Assembly: GCA_017645255.1 (NCBI GenBank)
Contig: JAGCPI010000013.1
Coordinates: 1-22,514, forward strand
Length of the DNA stretch: 22,514 bases
Reading direction: 5' to 3'
DNA from: a bacterium
GTDB lineage: Bacteria; Bacillota_I; Bacilli_A; Mycoplasmatales; Mycoplasmoidaceae
A program made the translations under genes and the position numbers. A model generated the notes under the pieces. It worked only from the letters and a program-made list of their open reading frames with translations. It did no database searches and was not told where the DNA came from. Positions 6,086 to 14,836 of the stretch are shown here, one piece after another; the stretch's first letter is position 1, and every line of letters starts with the position of its first letter.

Positions 6086-8272
6086 ATGGATAAGAATAAT
6101 AGTTATAGTGTTTTATACCAAAAATATCGTCCGACCTTATTCAAACAGGTAATTGGACAAACGCAAGTAGTAAATGTCCTAGAAAATGCCATCAAAACCA
6201 AGAAATTGGCGAATGCTTATATTTTTAGCGGTCTTCATGGAATTGGTAAAACTACCTTAGCACGCATTTTTGCCAAAGCAGTTAATTGCTTGCAAAATCA
6301 AGAGGGAGATGCATGCAATCAATGTGATCATTGTTTACTTATTAATGATAAAAAAGCAATCGATATTGTCGAAATTGATGCAGCAAGTAACAATGGGGTG
6401 GAAAATGTACGCAACATCATTGAAAATGCTAATTACTTACCTAGTGTCTTAAGTTATAAGATTTACATCATTGATGAAGCACATATGATTAGTACCGCAG
6501 GTTGGAATGCTTTTTTAAAAACATTAGAAAATGCTAATAATCATGTCATCTTTATTTTTGCTACCACCGAAATTGAAAAAATTCCTACTACCATTTTATC
6601 AAGATGCCAAATTTATAATTTAGCTCCTTTAAATAATGCGCAATTAATGGATTTAATTAAGTGCATTATTAATAACGAAAACATTAAGATTGATGAAGAT
6701 GCTTGTCAATTATTAATTGAATTAGCCAAAGGCTCAGCAAGGGATTTATTAAGTAATATTGAACACTTACGCCAAATCAACAGTCAAGTAATTGATGTTG
6801 ATTTAATTAACCAAACGTATTGCTTGACTAATAAAAAGCAAGCTTTTTCTTTATTATTGCATGTGCTAACTAATGATGAAGCAAATATGATAAAGGAATT
6901 AAGTGCTTTATTAGATGCAGGGATTAATTTAAATGAATTAGCTAAAACATTACTTGGCTTAAGTTTAGATTTATATTTGTACCTTACTTTAAAGAATCCT
7001 AGTTATGTCCATCCTTCTAATTATCAATTATTTAAAGATGCTACTTTTGATGACCTTAATTTAGCTAACATTAAACTGCTAGTTAATAAATTAAGTTTAT
7101 TACTACCTGAATTGCACAAAAGCACTGATCCAACCTTATTATTTGAAAGTGCATTAATCACTTACCAATTAGATAACAAATCAAATCGAACAAATGAAAT
7201 AATTAATGCTAATTCTTTTAACAAATTAGCACTTGAAAATCAAGTTAAGCAAGTTACTACTAATAATAAGAGTGAACCAACTGCTGTAACACCTTTAAGT
7301 CCGGTTAATGAGCCAATTTTAAATAGTGATACAAATGCAACTTCAAATGCCACGATTCATGATCCTTATTTAGAATCATTTATTCTCAATCCAAATGAGC
7401 CATTAAAAATTGATGAACAAACCAGTGCTCAATTGCAAGCTCGCATTAAAAGTTTGGATGAATCATGGCTAAATGAAAAGTTACCTGATTTAAACCAAGT
7501 ATTTACTACCGCTGAAGTAACAAACGAATTAATTAAAACAATTAGCACTAATGATAATCAACAAGGTAAGGAAGTGGTTATTAAAGAAGCAAGTACCACC
7601 ATTGTTGAAAATAATCAAACAGTTGATAAACAACAAGTAATTGCCAAAGAAGTTATAAAGAATATTGATGACAATCCTAATAGTACATCAAACAATCATT
7701 TAGACCAATTAACTTTCAATGATAAAAAAGAAAGCAACGATTCTGAAACTAATAGTATTCAACCTATAACTAAAAAATTAATCATTCCTGCTACTTTTAG
7801 TGATGAACAATTCTTTAGTTTTGCTACTTACCAATTGAATAATCAATTAAATAAAGAATTAGTAAATCAAGATAAAAAAATCATTGATGACATCATCAAT
7901 GACTCTACAAAAAAGTTTGTGTTGTTAATTAATATTTTAAAATTACAAGATAAACTATTAATTGTTAATAATCATTTTATGTTGTTCCAAGCTTCCAATC
8001 AATTTAATGCGGATGACTTTAATAAATTAGCAAGTCAACAAGAATTGTTAAGCGAAATAAAATTAGCTTTTCATGATGGATATTATTTTCATGCCGTGGC
8101 AAAAGCTTCCATTAAGAACTTAGCAACTTATGCTAAAACTCATCCAGTTGATTTAATAGCATATGATGCTGATATTAAGGCATTAGAACAATTAAATCCT
8201 AATACCTTGGATATTAAAGCATGAACAGATAAAATGTTATTTAAAGAAGACGACAAGAAGGTGAATAAATAA
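6086..8272 (+). CDS. dnaX: DNA polymerase III subunit gamma/tau
   Basis: 728 residues, reading TGA at 8222 as Trp and stopping at TAA 8270-8272. DnaX is the clamp-loader motor that places the sliding clamp on primed DNA and joins polymerase cores. It has YQKYRP near residue 11, Walker A GLHGIGKT (49-56), a zinc module of Cys68, Cys77, Cys80 and Cys83, Walker B IIDEAH (128-133), and the SRC motif (172-174). An AAA+ lid and collar region run to about residue 360. The segment from about 365 to 570 is Asn/Thr/Glu-rich, poorly ordered and atypical, followed by a compact C-terminal domain. No Shine-Dalgarno site precedes the ATG, and the -10 box is 14 bp upstream, which suggests a leaderless mRNA. 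It is the first gene of a dnaX-ybaB-recR operon and overlaps ybaB by one base (TAATG). Confidence 0.97.
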
Positions 8273-8553
8273 TGGATATGAACATGAAGCGCATGATGCA
8301 ACAAGCTAAAGCCATGCAAAAACAAATGCGCGAAGAATTAGAAAAATTTGATTCCACTAAATTTGAATATGATTACAAAGGGTTAATTAAAACAACCATC
8401 TATGGTAATTTAAAGATTGAAAAGATTGAAATCAGTCCTGATTTAATCGATAAAGATGATGTTGATACCTTGCAAGAAATGTTAAGTGAAGCCATTACCG
8501 AAGCTAACCAAGATTTAATGGCAGAACGCAAAAAAATTACCCAAATTGAATAA
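8272..8553 (+). CDS. ybaB: YbaB/EbfC-family nucleoid-associated protein
   Basis: 93 residues. YbaB/EbfC proteins are small dimeric DNA-binding proteins, nearly always located between dnaX and recR, where a link to replication-fork repair is assumed. The Met-rich start (MDMNMKRMMQQAKAMQKQM) and the following helix are typical. The central strands (FEYDYKGLIKTTIYGNLKIEKIEISPDL) and the C-terminal helix with DVDTLQEMLSEAITEAN complete the fold. An AAGAAGGTG site overlaps the end of dnaX and the start codon shares a base with the dnaX stop, so translation is likely coupled. Confidence 0.95.
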   Translation: MDMNMKRMMQQAKAMQKQMREELEKFDSTKFEYDYKGLIKTTIYGNLKIEKIEISPDLIDKDDVDTLQEMLSEAITEANQDLMAERKKITQIE

Positions 8554-8560
8554 TTAAATT

Positions 8561-9178
8561 ATGGCAAGTGAAAATGCCAGTTTTGAATATTTAGTTGATG
8601 CCATTCAATCCTTACCAAGTGTGGGGAAAAAGAATGCAATTAAAATCGCATATTATTTACTAGACCAAGACGATTATTACATTGAAGAATTTGTCAATCG
8701 GATTAAGATCGCAAAACAACAATTAAAAAAATGTATTTATTGCAATAATTTAACGCAAAATTTACAACAAGTATGTAATATTTGTGCTGATTCATCTCGA
8801 GCAAGTGACCAAATTTGCATTGTTACAACTTGTAACGATTTACAAATGATTGAAGATACTAATTCCTTTCATGGTAAATATTATGTTCTGTGAAAAGAAT
8901 TAGTGGCTAAAAAAGGGGAATTAATTAATTATTTACCCATTAATAAATTATTAGGATTAATTCAAACTAATCATATTAAAGAAATTACGTTAGCAACTAA
9001 TCTGACGGTTGATGGAAGGTATACTGCTAAATTGTTATTTAATTATTTAAAAGCTACTTATCCCAATTTAACAATTTATTCGCTTGGATTAGGATTACCA
9101 ATCAATGCTAGCATTGATTATGCGGATTTAGAAACGATTAAATATTCACTGTCAAATAAACAAAAAATTGATAAATAA
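8561..9178 (+). CDS. recR: Recombination mediator RecR
   Basis: 205 residues, reading the TGA at about 8891 as Trp. RecR forms a clamp that, usually with RecO and RecF, loads RecA on gaps. It shows the helix-hairpin-helix start (FEYLVDAIQSLPSVGKKNA), a zinc finger with Cys58, Cys61, Cys72 and Cys75, then a Toprim domain (ICIVTTCNDLQMIED, later KEITLATNLTVDGRYTA) and the C-terminal GLPINASIDYAD element, which resembles the G-x-P-x-G-x-x-L-x-Y-x-D motif. Seven bases separate it from ybaB. It is the last gene of the dnaX operon; the SRP RNA terminator lies directly after its stop on the other strand. Confidence 0.96.
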
Positions 9179-9182
9179 AAAA

Positions 9183-9260
9183 AGCTATTACACACAAAAG
9201 TTATCTTAGTGCTGCTCTATTTCTAGCCTGACACGGTTCGATGCTTATGTTGTAATAGCT
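9183..9260 (-). ncRNA. ffs: Signal recognition particle RNA (small bacterial type)
   Basis: On minus this reads as one hairpin of about 78 nt closed by GCTATTACA and TGTAATAGC. The centre carries the SRP domain IV signature: GTGTCAGG on the left arm, a GAAA-type apical loop (CTAGAAATAG), and AGCAGCAC on the right arm, matching the GTCAGG...AGCAGC core bound by Ffh. The closing stem is followed by TTTTTTTATTT, so it doubles as the terminator. A perfect TATAAT (9272-9267 on minus) lies 7 bp upstream. SRP RNA with Ffh targets nascent membrane proteins. It lies convergent to recR and divergent from prs. Confidence 0.9.
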
Positions 9261-9322
9261 ATTATTATTATAATATATATATTTAAAAAGATATAGTTTA
9301 TATAAAAAAGGATAATTTAAAA
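9261..9322. promoter_or_regulatory. Overlapping divergent promoters of SRP RNA and prs
   Basis: The sequence ATTATAAT at 9267-9274 contains a perfect -10 on each strand: TATAAT at 9269-9274 on plus and at 9272-9267 on minus. The two cannot be used by polymerase at the same moment. AAAAAGGAT at about 9305-9313 is the likely prs ribosome site. Confidence 0.6.
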
Positions 9323-10363
9323 ATGAATGTACCACAAGATAATTGTTTAATCTTTGGGATTGAACAAAATGAAAATTCATTGGCAAGCAAAGTTGCCAGT
9401 TGTTTAAATTTACACTTATCACAACTAAGTATTAAAAAATTCTCGGATGGGGAATGATTCTTACGTTTACTTGAAACGGTCCGGAATCGAAAATGTTATA
9501 TTGTTGCTTCAACATCAAGTCCGGTGAATGAAAATTTAATGTTATTAATGATTTTAGTTGATTGTTTAAAACGTGCTAGTGCTGCTAAAATCACCGCCAT
9601 TATTCCTTATTTTGGTTATGCTAGACAAGACCGACGGAATAATAACCGCGAACCAATCACGGCGAAACTAGTAGCGGATTTATTAGCAACTAGTGGGGTT
9701 GATAATGCGATTTTAATGGATATTCATACTGATCAATTGCAAGGATTTTTCTCCTTTCCAACTGATAACATGAATGCGAACATCATCTTATTAGATGAAT
9801 TTATGAATGATTGATTAAATGACCACCAAGGATGCACGATTAACGCCAGTGATTTTGTATTAGTTTCTCCTGACTATGGGGGAGTGAAACGAATTAGAGT
9901 GTTAGCAGATATGATGCATTTAAATATTGCCATTGTTGATAAAAAGCGGGTTAATAATGACGAAGTCGAAATTGAAAATATTCTCGGAACAGTATCTAAT
10001 AAACACTGCATTGTTATTGATGACATTATTGACACAGGAGGTACGATGGTAGGAGCATGCAAGTTATTAAAAGCAAATAATGCTAAATCAATTACTTGTA
10101 TTTGCACGCACCCAGTTTTAACTGGGGATGCATATACCAGATTAAATGAAGCATTTTGTCAAGGTTGAATTAATGACTTATATGTTTCAAACTCAATTCG
10201 CGTGCAAGCACCTTTTAAAGCTTTTAAACAATTGCACATTGTTTCATTAGAAAGCTTTATTGCCAAATTAATTCACGCTGATTTAATGTGTTCTAGTTAT
10301 TACCAAGTTGTGCAAAGTTATGTTGATGACTTTATGTCCAAAGTTGGGTTAATTAATAAATAA
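9323..10363 (+). CDS. prs: Ribose-phosphate pyrophosphokinase
   Basis: 346 residues, with TGA as Trp at several sites. It makes PRPP from ribose 5-phosphate and ATP, feeding nucleotide salvage, which mycoplasmas depend on. Recognisable elements are FSDGEWFLRL (the F-x-D-G-E signature), the ATP-binding YFGYARQDRR segment, the metal-binding MDIHTDQLQGFF segment, the flexible DYGGVKR loop region, and the PRPP-binding VIDDIIDTGGTM motif near residues 230-242. It is slightly longer than the usual 315 residues. A TATAAT lies 49 bp upstream, and rnmV starts 3 bp after the stop. It appears intact. Confidence 0.96.
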
Positions 10364-10366
10364 TTC

Positions 10367-10915
10367 ATGAAAATTACTTTACCATTTGTCATTGTTGTCG
10401 AAGGAAAAACTGATACTGATCATTTACACCAATTATTCAATGTAAAAACCATTGAAACTAATGGATATGCATTAGATCATCATGCCATTAATTTAATTCA
10501 AGATTGCTTAAATAACCACATTAATGTGGTATTTATGCTTGATCCAGATGCCATGGGTAATAAATTACGTGATAAATTAAATCACTTATTTCCCAACGTT
10601 AAAAATGTATTTTTACAATACCAAGACATGGATCCATCAAAACAAAAAATTGGTGTAGCTGAAGCTAAACCTGAAGTATTAATTAAGTTATTATCTAATT
10701 TGCAATTTGCAAATGAAAACAATTGCAATCAAGCTGAAGTTTTAACTTGGCAAGATTTTTTAGATGCTAATATCTTATTTGATTTTGGATTAAAACAAAA
10801 AGTTCTTGATTATTATCATTTACCGATTGTTAACAATAAAAAATTATTTAATTACTTATTAATGTTAAAAGTAACTAAAGAACAATGGAAGCAATTAATA
10901 ACGAAGTTAAATTAA
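10367..10915 (+). CDS. rnmV: Ribonuclease M5
   Basis: 182 residues. RNase M5 performs the final maturation of 5S rRNA together with ribosomal protein L18. The Toprim domain is clear: VVEGKTDTDHL near residue 10 with the catalytic Glu, and FMLDPDAMGNKLRD near residue 57, matching the D-P-D-x-x-G-x-x-L/I-R motif. The C-terminal half (GVAEAKPEVLIKLL) has the family's G-V-E-x-A pattern. Three bases separate it from prs, and rsmI starts inside its 3' end. Confidence 0.93.
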   Translation: MKITLPFVIVVEGKTDTDHLHQLFNVKTIETNGYALDHHAINLIQDCLNNHINVVFMLDPDAMGNKLRDKLNHLFPNVKNVFLQYQDMDPSKQKIGVAEAKPEVLIKLLSNLQFANENNCNQAEVLTWQDFLDANILFDFGLKQKVLDYYHLPIVNNKKLFNYLLMLKVTKEQWKQLITKLN

Positions 10916-11754
10916 ATAATCAACCCCATTTAATTGTGGTGTCCACCCCCATTGGTAATTTGCAAGAAATTAATGAACGAGCCATTAATGCATTTATTAA
11001 TAACAAATATTTTTTAGTAGAAGACTCTCGCAATACTACCAAATTATTGCAATTATTGAATTTAGATTATAAAGATAAACAATTCATTGTTTATCATAAA
11101 TATAATGAACAAGCTCAACTAAAACAAGCATTGCAAATATTAGCAAATGACAATTTAGTGTTAGTTAGTGATGCTGGATATCCAGCATTTAGTGATCCAG
11201 GGTATGTCATTATTAATGCTTGTAAAGAACAAAACATTTTTGTTGAAGTTGTTAATGGTGCCAATGCTTTTCTTGATGCATTAATTATTAGTGGTTGATC
11301 AAATCATCCTACTACTTTTTATGGCTTTACTGATTGATCTAAAAAGCAAACCATTAATTATCCTTGTACTATTTTGTGCTTTTATGAAGCAGTACATCGT
11401 ATTAATGAAACCTTACAATTAATGTCCAGTTATTTTGGCGATTTACAAGTTTGCATTGTGAGGGAATTAACTAAATTGAATGAAACACATTACTTTGGAA
11501 CCCTAAAAACAATGCAAATTCCTAGCGAAGAATTAAAAGGGGAATTTGTCATTGTAATTAATAACTTAAAACAAGAACAATCAGTAACAACTGATTTAAA
11601 TGAAATTGCTAAGTCCTTCTTGGAATATAACCAAGCATTTGATGATGCTAATTTAAAGCAACGCATTAAACTATATCTTGCTTTAATGCATTTAGATGAT
11701 ATTAAAGCCAATGATTTATATGAACTAATTATTAAGAATAAAGAAGAACACTAG
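10885..11754 (+). CDS. rsmI: 16S rRNA (cytidine1402-2'-O)-methyltransferase
   Basis: 289 residues with TGA read as Trp near residues 138 and 151. RsmI methylates C1402 in the decoding centre of 16S rRNA using S-adenosylmethionine. It has the tetrapyrrole-methylase fold with VVSTPIGNLQEI (family TPIGNL), VEDSRNTTKLL (ED-T/S-R-x-T), LVSDAGYPAFSDPGY (SDAG-x-P-x-x-SDPG), and CFYEAVHRI (FYEA-x-HR). The ATG at 10885 overlaps rnmV by 31 bp; the extra residues before the first conserved strand make a slightly later start possible. It ends the prs-rnmV-rsmI unit before a strong terminator. Confidence 0.94.
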
Positions 11755-11757
11755 AAC

Positions 11758-11797
11758 TTAAAAGTAGCATTGAAATTAATTCATGCTACTTTTAAAA
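11758..11797. terminator. Terminator after rsmI
   Basis: Thirteen-bp arms TTAAAAGTAGCAT (11758-11770) and ATGCTACTTTTAA (11783-11795) enclose a 12-nt loop. The TTTT within the 3' arm acts as the T-tract, and the symmetric form can work in both directions. Confidence 0.8.
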
Positions 11798-11820
11798 TTG
11801 TGGTACTGCCCATGTTTTAG

Positions 11821-11840
11821 TATAAATACAAGTATTTATA
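11821..11840. repeat. Perfect 20-bp palindrome
   Basis: TATAAATAC, a 2-bp AA centre, and GTATTTATA form a perfect inverted repeat between the rsmI terminator and the first small membrane-protein gene. No T-run follows, so it is more like an operator than a terminator. Its function is unknown. The rest of 11798-11944 shows nothing beyond AT-rich promoter-like sequence. Confidence 0.6.
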
Positions 11841-11944
11841 TAATTTAATTAGTCTTTATTTATAAATTACTTCAAGTTCTTTTTTAATCATTTAAACGAT
11901 TTATTAATATTCAAATAAATATTTTGCTAAACAAGAAGGTAAAA

Positions 11945-12142
11945 ATGAGTAATCGTAAATTTAATACTGATGGAAGCTACAAGATTGATCATAGTACCAA
12001 AAAATCACTCTGAGTGATTTTGATAATTATTTGCACAGTTATTGGAATAATATTTTGGTTAATTTATAAGTTAATTGAAGCAATTGTCCATGCGATAGCA
12101 AATCAAAAACAACAAAAACAAAATAAGCCAATTGTCGTTTAA
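11945..12142 (+). CDS. Small single-pass membrane protein, paralog 1
   Basis: 65 residues, with TGA as Trp at residue 23. The N-terminus is polar (MSNRKFNTDGSYKIDHSTKK), followed by one hydrophobic helix (about residues 22-38, VILIIICTVIGIIFWLIY) and a Lys/Gln-rich C-terminus. The motif WLIYKLIEAIVHAI after the helix is shared with the next gene (WLIYELIKAIWHAI), so the two are tandem paralogs. A good ribosome site (AAGAAGG) precedes the ATG. I do not recognise the family. Single-pass topology is predicted; function is unknown. Both genes are in the accessory island between rsmI and rarA. Confidence 0.75.
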
Positions 12143-12205
12143 TGTTTTCATTTTTAGATATAAATTTAAATCTAATTTGACTGCAAATTTAAGATTAAAA
12201 TACTA

Positions 12206-12418
12206 ATGAAAAAATTTACTTTTCATCATAGTAAAGATGATGATTTTGGTGCCTTAACTTCTAACAACGGAGTGTTTGCTTTAGTGGTATGCGTATTAGC
12301 AGCACTCAGCGTTGTTGGAATCTTGCTTTGACTAATTTATGAGTTAATTAAAGCAATTTGACATGCCATAATAAAAAAGAAAAATAATGATGGGCAAAAT
12401 AAATTAGTGGAAAATTAG
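12206..12418 (+). CDS. Small single-pass membrane protein, paralog 2
   Basis: 70 residues, with TGA as Trp at residues 43 and 52. The layout matches the preceding gene: a polar N-terminus with His/Asp clusters (KKFTFHHSKDDD), one hydrophobic helix (about residues 25-45), the shared WLIYELIKAIWHAI block, and a basic/polar tail. The shared block is conserved while the N-termini differ, pointing to an old duplication. No good Shine-Dalgarno site is seen before the ATG. It lies 63 bp after paralog 1, probably in the same transcript. The family is unrecognised. Confidence 0.72.
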
Positions 12419-12463
12419 CTAAATTAAAAGTCACTAACCATGTTTTATTAAACTAAATTTACA

Positions 12464-12540
12464 ATGCTATAAGTTGATTGAAGGTTTTATCTTGCAACTT
12501 ATTGGTTGATAAAATCATAATAATTTTATTGAAATAGCAT
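12464..12540. other. Predicted pseudoknot-like structured element
   Basis: Three nested or crossing pairings occupy 77 bp. ATGCT(AT) at 12464 pairs with (AT)AGCAT ending at 12540. ATAAGTTG (12469-12476) pairs with CAACTTAT (12495-12502). The loop of that hairpin contains GGTTTTATC (12483-12491), which pairs with GATAAAATC (12508-12516), including one G-U on plus. The last two cross as in an H-type pseudoknot. The element sits just before the insertion sequence. It may be an RNA element, an old mobile-element end, or chance in AT-rich DNA. Confidence 0.4.
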
Positions 12541-12553
12541 ATTATTAGTAAAG

Positions 12554-12611
12554 TGGGAGACATAAAAAATTGTATATGTCTCCAAAAATTAACACTAATG
12601 ACAACTAAAAT
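12554..12611 (+). repeat. Left terminal inverted repeat of the IS
   Basis: It aligns with the reverse complement of 14016-14063: TGGGA(G/C)ACATAAA, then TTGTATATGT(C/G)TC, a 13-bp extra block only on this side, then TAATGACAACT(A/G)AAAAT with the last base shared. It also contains its own hairpin, GGAGACAT paired with ATGTCTCC. Confidence 0.8.
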
Positions 12612-12627
12612 GGTTGTCATTTTTTTA
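12598..12627 (+). terminator. Terminator inside the IS left end
   Basis: ATGACAAC (12598-12605) and GTTGTCAT (12613-12620) are perfect 8-bp arms followed by TTTTTTT. It lies upstream of the transposase and would block read-through from outside the element into the gene. The right end lacks the second arm. Confidence 0.8.
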
Positions 12628-12662
12628 TAATTGTTTATGATTAATAAAAAAGGAGCAATTTT

Positions 12663-13826
12663 ATGACAAAAACAATAGATAAAAAGACTAACAAGGAAAT
12701 AGAAAATGAGAAAGATCCAATAAAGAAAATGATGCTTCAAGAAGACTTTGATTGGTATTTAACGTACGATAAAAATAGATATGATTATGTTTTAAAACGG
12801 GAAAGACAATTTATGTATGAGAAGCATTGAATTAATATTAAACGTCGTTGCTATTATGACAAATTAAATAATGGATATGTATACCCACTAGATGAATCAT
12901 TAAAAATTGAAAAATATCAACACATTTCAAATAAGGATAAACAATCAGTGTTAGAAATGGTTGCGATAAACAAAATGACTTTTAATCAAGTCAAAGCAGC
13001 GTTTGAAAACCACATTTCTACTGCTACTATTCAATACTTGATAAAAAGTCAAATTCCAAATATCGTTACTTATTCTATCACTAATCCACAATTATTTAAA
13101 TTTATTTACATTGACATTGATGATACATATTTGTGTTTAAGAATTAATAACAAGGGTGTTAAATATAAATTTAAAGTCATCCATCTTTATCAGGATTACG
13201 ATGATATAAATAATAAATTTATTAATGAAATAAAGATGGTAATTGTTACAAAATGCAATGCCCTTGAAATTGATGATAAAATCATAGCTTTAAAGCAAAT
13301 TAATGCGGTTATTTGCAAAAATTACGGAGATATAAGCAATTTTAAACTTTACGTAAGCAGTGATGGAGCAAGAGATTTAAAGGCAATTGCTGAAAGACTA
13401 AATGCAACGCACGCTCTTGATAGATTTCATGCATTAAGTTGAATCGAACATACATTTAAAACTGAACAATTAAAACAAATCAATTGATTGTTAAACAATT
13501 CTGCTAATAAGCATTCTAACAAAATCAATTTGAAAAAACAAATTCTAGAATTAGTTCTCACGGGCAAAATTGATGAAGCAATTTTCAAGTTGACGAACCT
13601 TAAGGAAAAATATCCATTTGCTGTGCGTCAAATTAATGCATTAATTAGATATTTAAATCACAACAAAGAAAGTATTATGACTTGGCAAGATCCTAATTAT
13701 TATGGAAGTTTCACTGAAACATATTGCCAACAATTAGTTAAAAGTTATTTCGGAAATGTTGGAAGATGTTTTTCTAAAATAACTTTTATCAAAATGCTGC
13801 AAGCTAATTGCATGGTAGTATTTTAA
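12663..13826 (+). CDS. ISLre2/UPF0236-family DDE transposase
   Basis: 387 residues with TGA as Trp at several places. I assign it to the ISLre2/UPF0236 group (mycoplasma Mbov_0401-like proteins) from the motif SSDGARDLKAIAERLNATH followed by LDRFHAL, which matches the family's D-G-A...LD-x-FH pattern. Candidate catalytic acids are Asp151 or Asp153 in YIDIDDTYL, Asp234 in SSDGA, and Glu352 in GSFTETY. The N-terminal 100 residues are charged and helical, as in the family. It is somewhat shorter than the usual 430-490 residues, but the candidate acids and both IS ends are present, so it may be functional. AAAAGGAGC precedes the ATG. It could also be read as an ICE-associated protein of the same family. 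Confidence 0.72.
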
Positions 13827-14015
13827 TGAAAATTTAAGCTAGCAGTTTATTCACTATTTATAAAATTACATCCAAAAAAATTTTTCGTTTTTAGTCTTCT
13901 AATCTTTTGATAATTAAGTTAAAAAAAACGGTTTAAAAATTAAGAAATTTTCTTCTTAATTGATTTTGTTATATCCTAAAAAATATCATGATTATTTTTT
14001 AGTTTTTGATATCAT

Positions 14016-14063
14016 ATTTTCAGTTGTCATTAAAGACACATATACAAAAATTTATGTGTCCCA
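14016..14063 (-). repeat. Right terminal inverted repeat of the IS
   Basis: The reverse complement starts TGGGACACATAAA and ends TAATGACAACTGAAAAT, matching the left end. It also carries an internal hairpin (GACACATA with TATGTGTC). The preceding noncoding stretch 13827-14015 holds only AT-rich sequence with a TTAAGAA/TTCTTAA hairpin near 13940-13962. Confidence 0.8.
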
Positions 14064-14164
14064 GTAAAGTTTACAAATTTAAAAATTAATATTTAGTAAT
14101 TAATTGGTTGTAAGGAAATAAATAGTCTTTTAAACTAAAATAATATCGACATTAAAATAAATTT

Positions 14165-14760
14165 ATGAATAATAAAAGAAGTTGTCATTCTTCATTTATA
14201 GAATGAAGAAAAGCTGTTCAGGATAATTTAAATTATGATTACTCAGTTATCATTAATAAAGATGCGATTAATAAGAGCAATTTTAAGATTAAATATTCAT
14301 TAAAACAATTAATTAATCTTTCACATCTAGTTGTCTTTTGATTTTTACCAAGTTCTGTACTATTAGGTTTTTTAGGAATCGGTTTATTTATTTGGGGTGC
14401 TGTTTGGCATAAAGCCACTAATTTAATTTCATGCTCAAATAGTTTATTGGGTTGAGGAATCTTTTTATTTTTTTCTCTATCTTTATTATTGCGTTAATCG
14501 AATTACTATCAATTATTTTTTTAAAAAAACAATTTAATTTTTTATTTAATCAATTAATTAAAGCAAATGAAAATGAAATTGTTATTAAGAATTGAAATTT
14601 ATATCCTTTAGCACTAAAAATGTGCTATTACCATGATAGATGAAAACAATGAAGAATTGATTACTATGATTCCCCATTAAGAGTGTTTAATTACTTTTTG
14701 TGTATCAAGACAATGACGGTATTATTTAGTAGTGCAAATAAATTAAAAAATCAGATGTAA
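14165..14760 (+). pseudogene. Frameshifted membrane protein, paralog of the next gene
   Basis: The first frame runs from ATG 14165 to TAA 14497 (110 residues). Just before its end there is a T7 run at 14468-14474. Adding one T restores an open frame to TAA 14758-14760, with FSIFIIALIELLSIIF then NQLIKANENE. Both parts match the intact downstream paralog: NLNYDYSVIINKD with NLSFDYTQFINKD in the N-terminal part, and LKMCYYHDRWKQWRIDYYDSP with LKMCFYSHISSQWRLDYPNSP in the C-terminal part. Two hydrophobic hairpin regions are predicted. The family is unknown. The break may be a true mutation, a phase-variable switch in the homopolymer, or a sequencing error. Confidence 0.75.
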
Positions 14761-14836
14761 AAAATAATCCATTTCTAGTTGCTATTAACAAGTTTTATTT
14801 TTCTAAAATACTATTAAGTAAATTATTAAGTATGCC

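Larger units (their letters stand above)
12554..14063 (+). mobile_element. Complete ISLre2/UPF0236-like insertion sequence
   Basis: A 1510-bp element begins TGGGAGACAT and ends ATGTGTCCCA, with long imperfect terminal inverted repeats and one transposase gene. GTAAAG flanks both ends (12548-12553 and 14064-14069), a probable 6-bp target duplication. About 50 bp before the gene and 237 bp after it are noncoding. The intact gene, good end symmetry and flanking duplication suggest a fairly recent insertion. Confidence 0.75.

Noticed and set aside
8903..9178. Two separate RecR fragments suggesting a pseudogene
   Set aside because: The apparent break is one in-frame TGA, which is Trp in this organism; recR is intact.
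12459..12740. Minus-strand open frame of 93 codons across the IS left end
   Set aside because: It spans the structured element, the inverted repeat and the transposase start, uses no TGA-Trp codon and has no ribosome site. Most likely chance.
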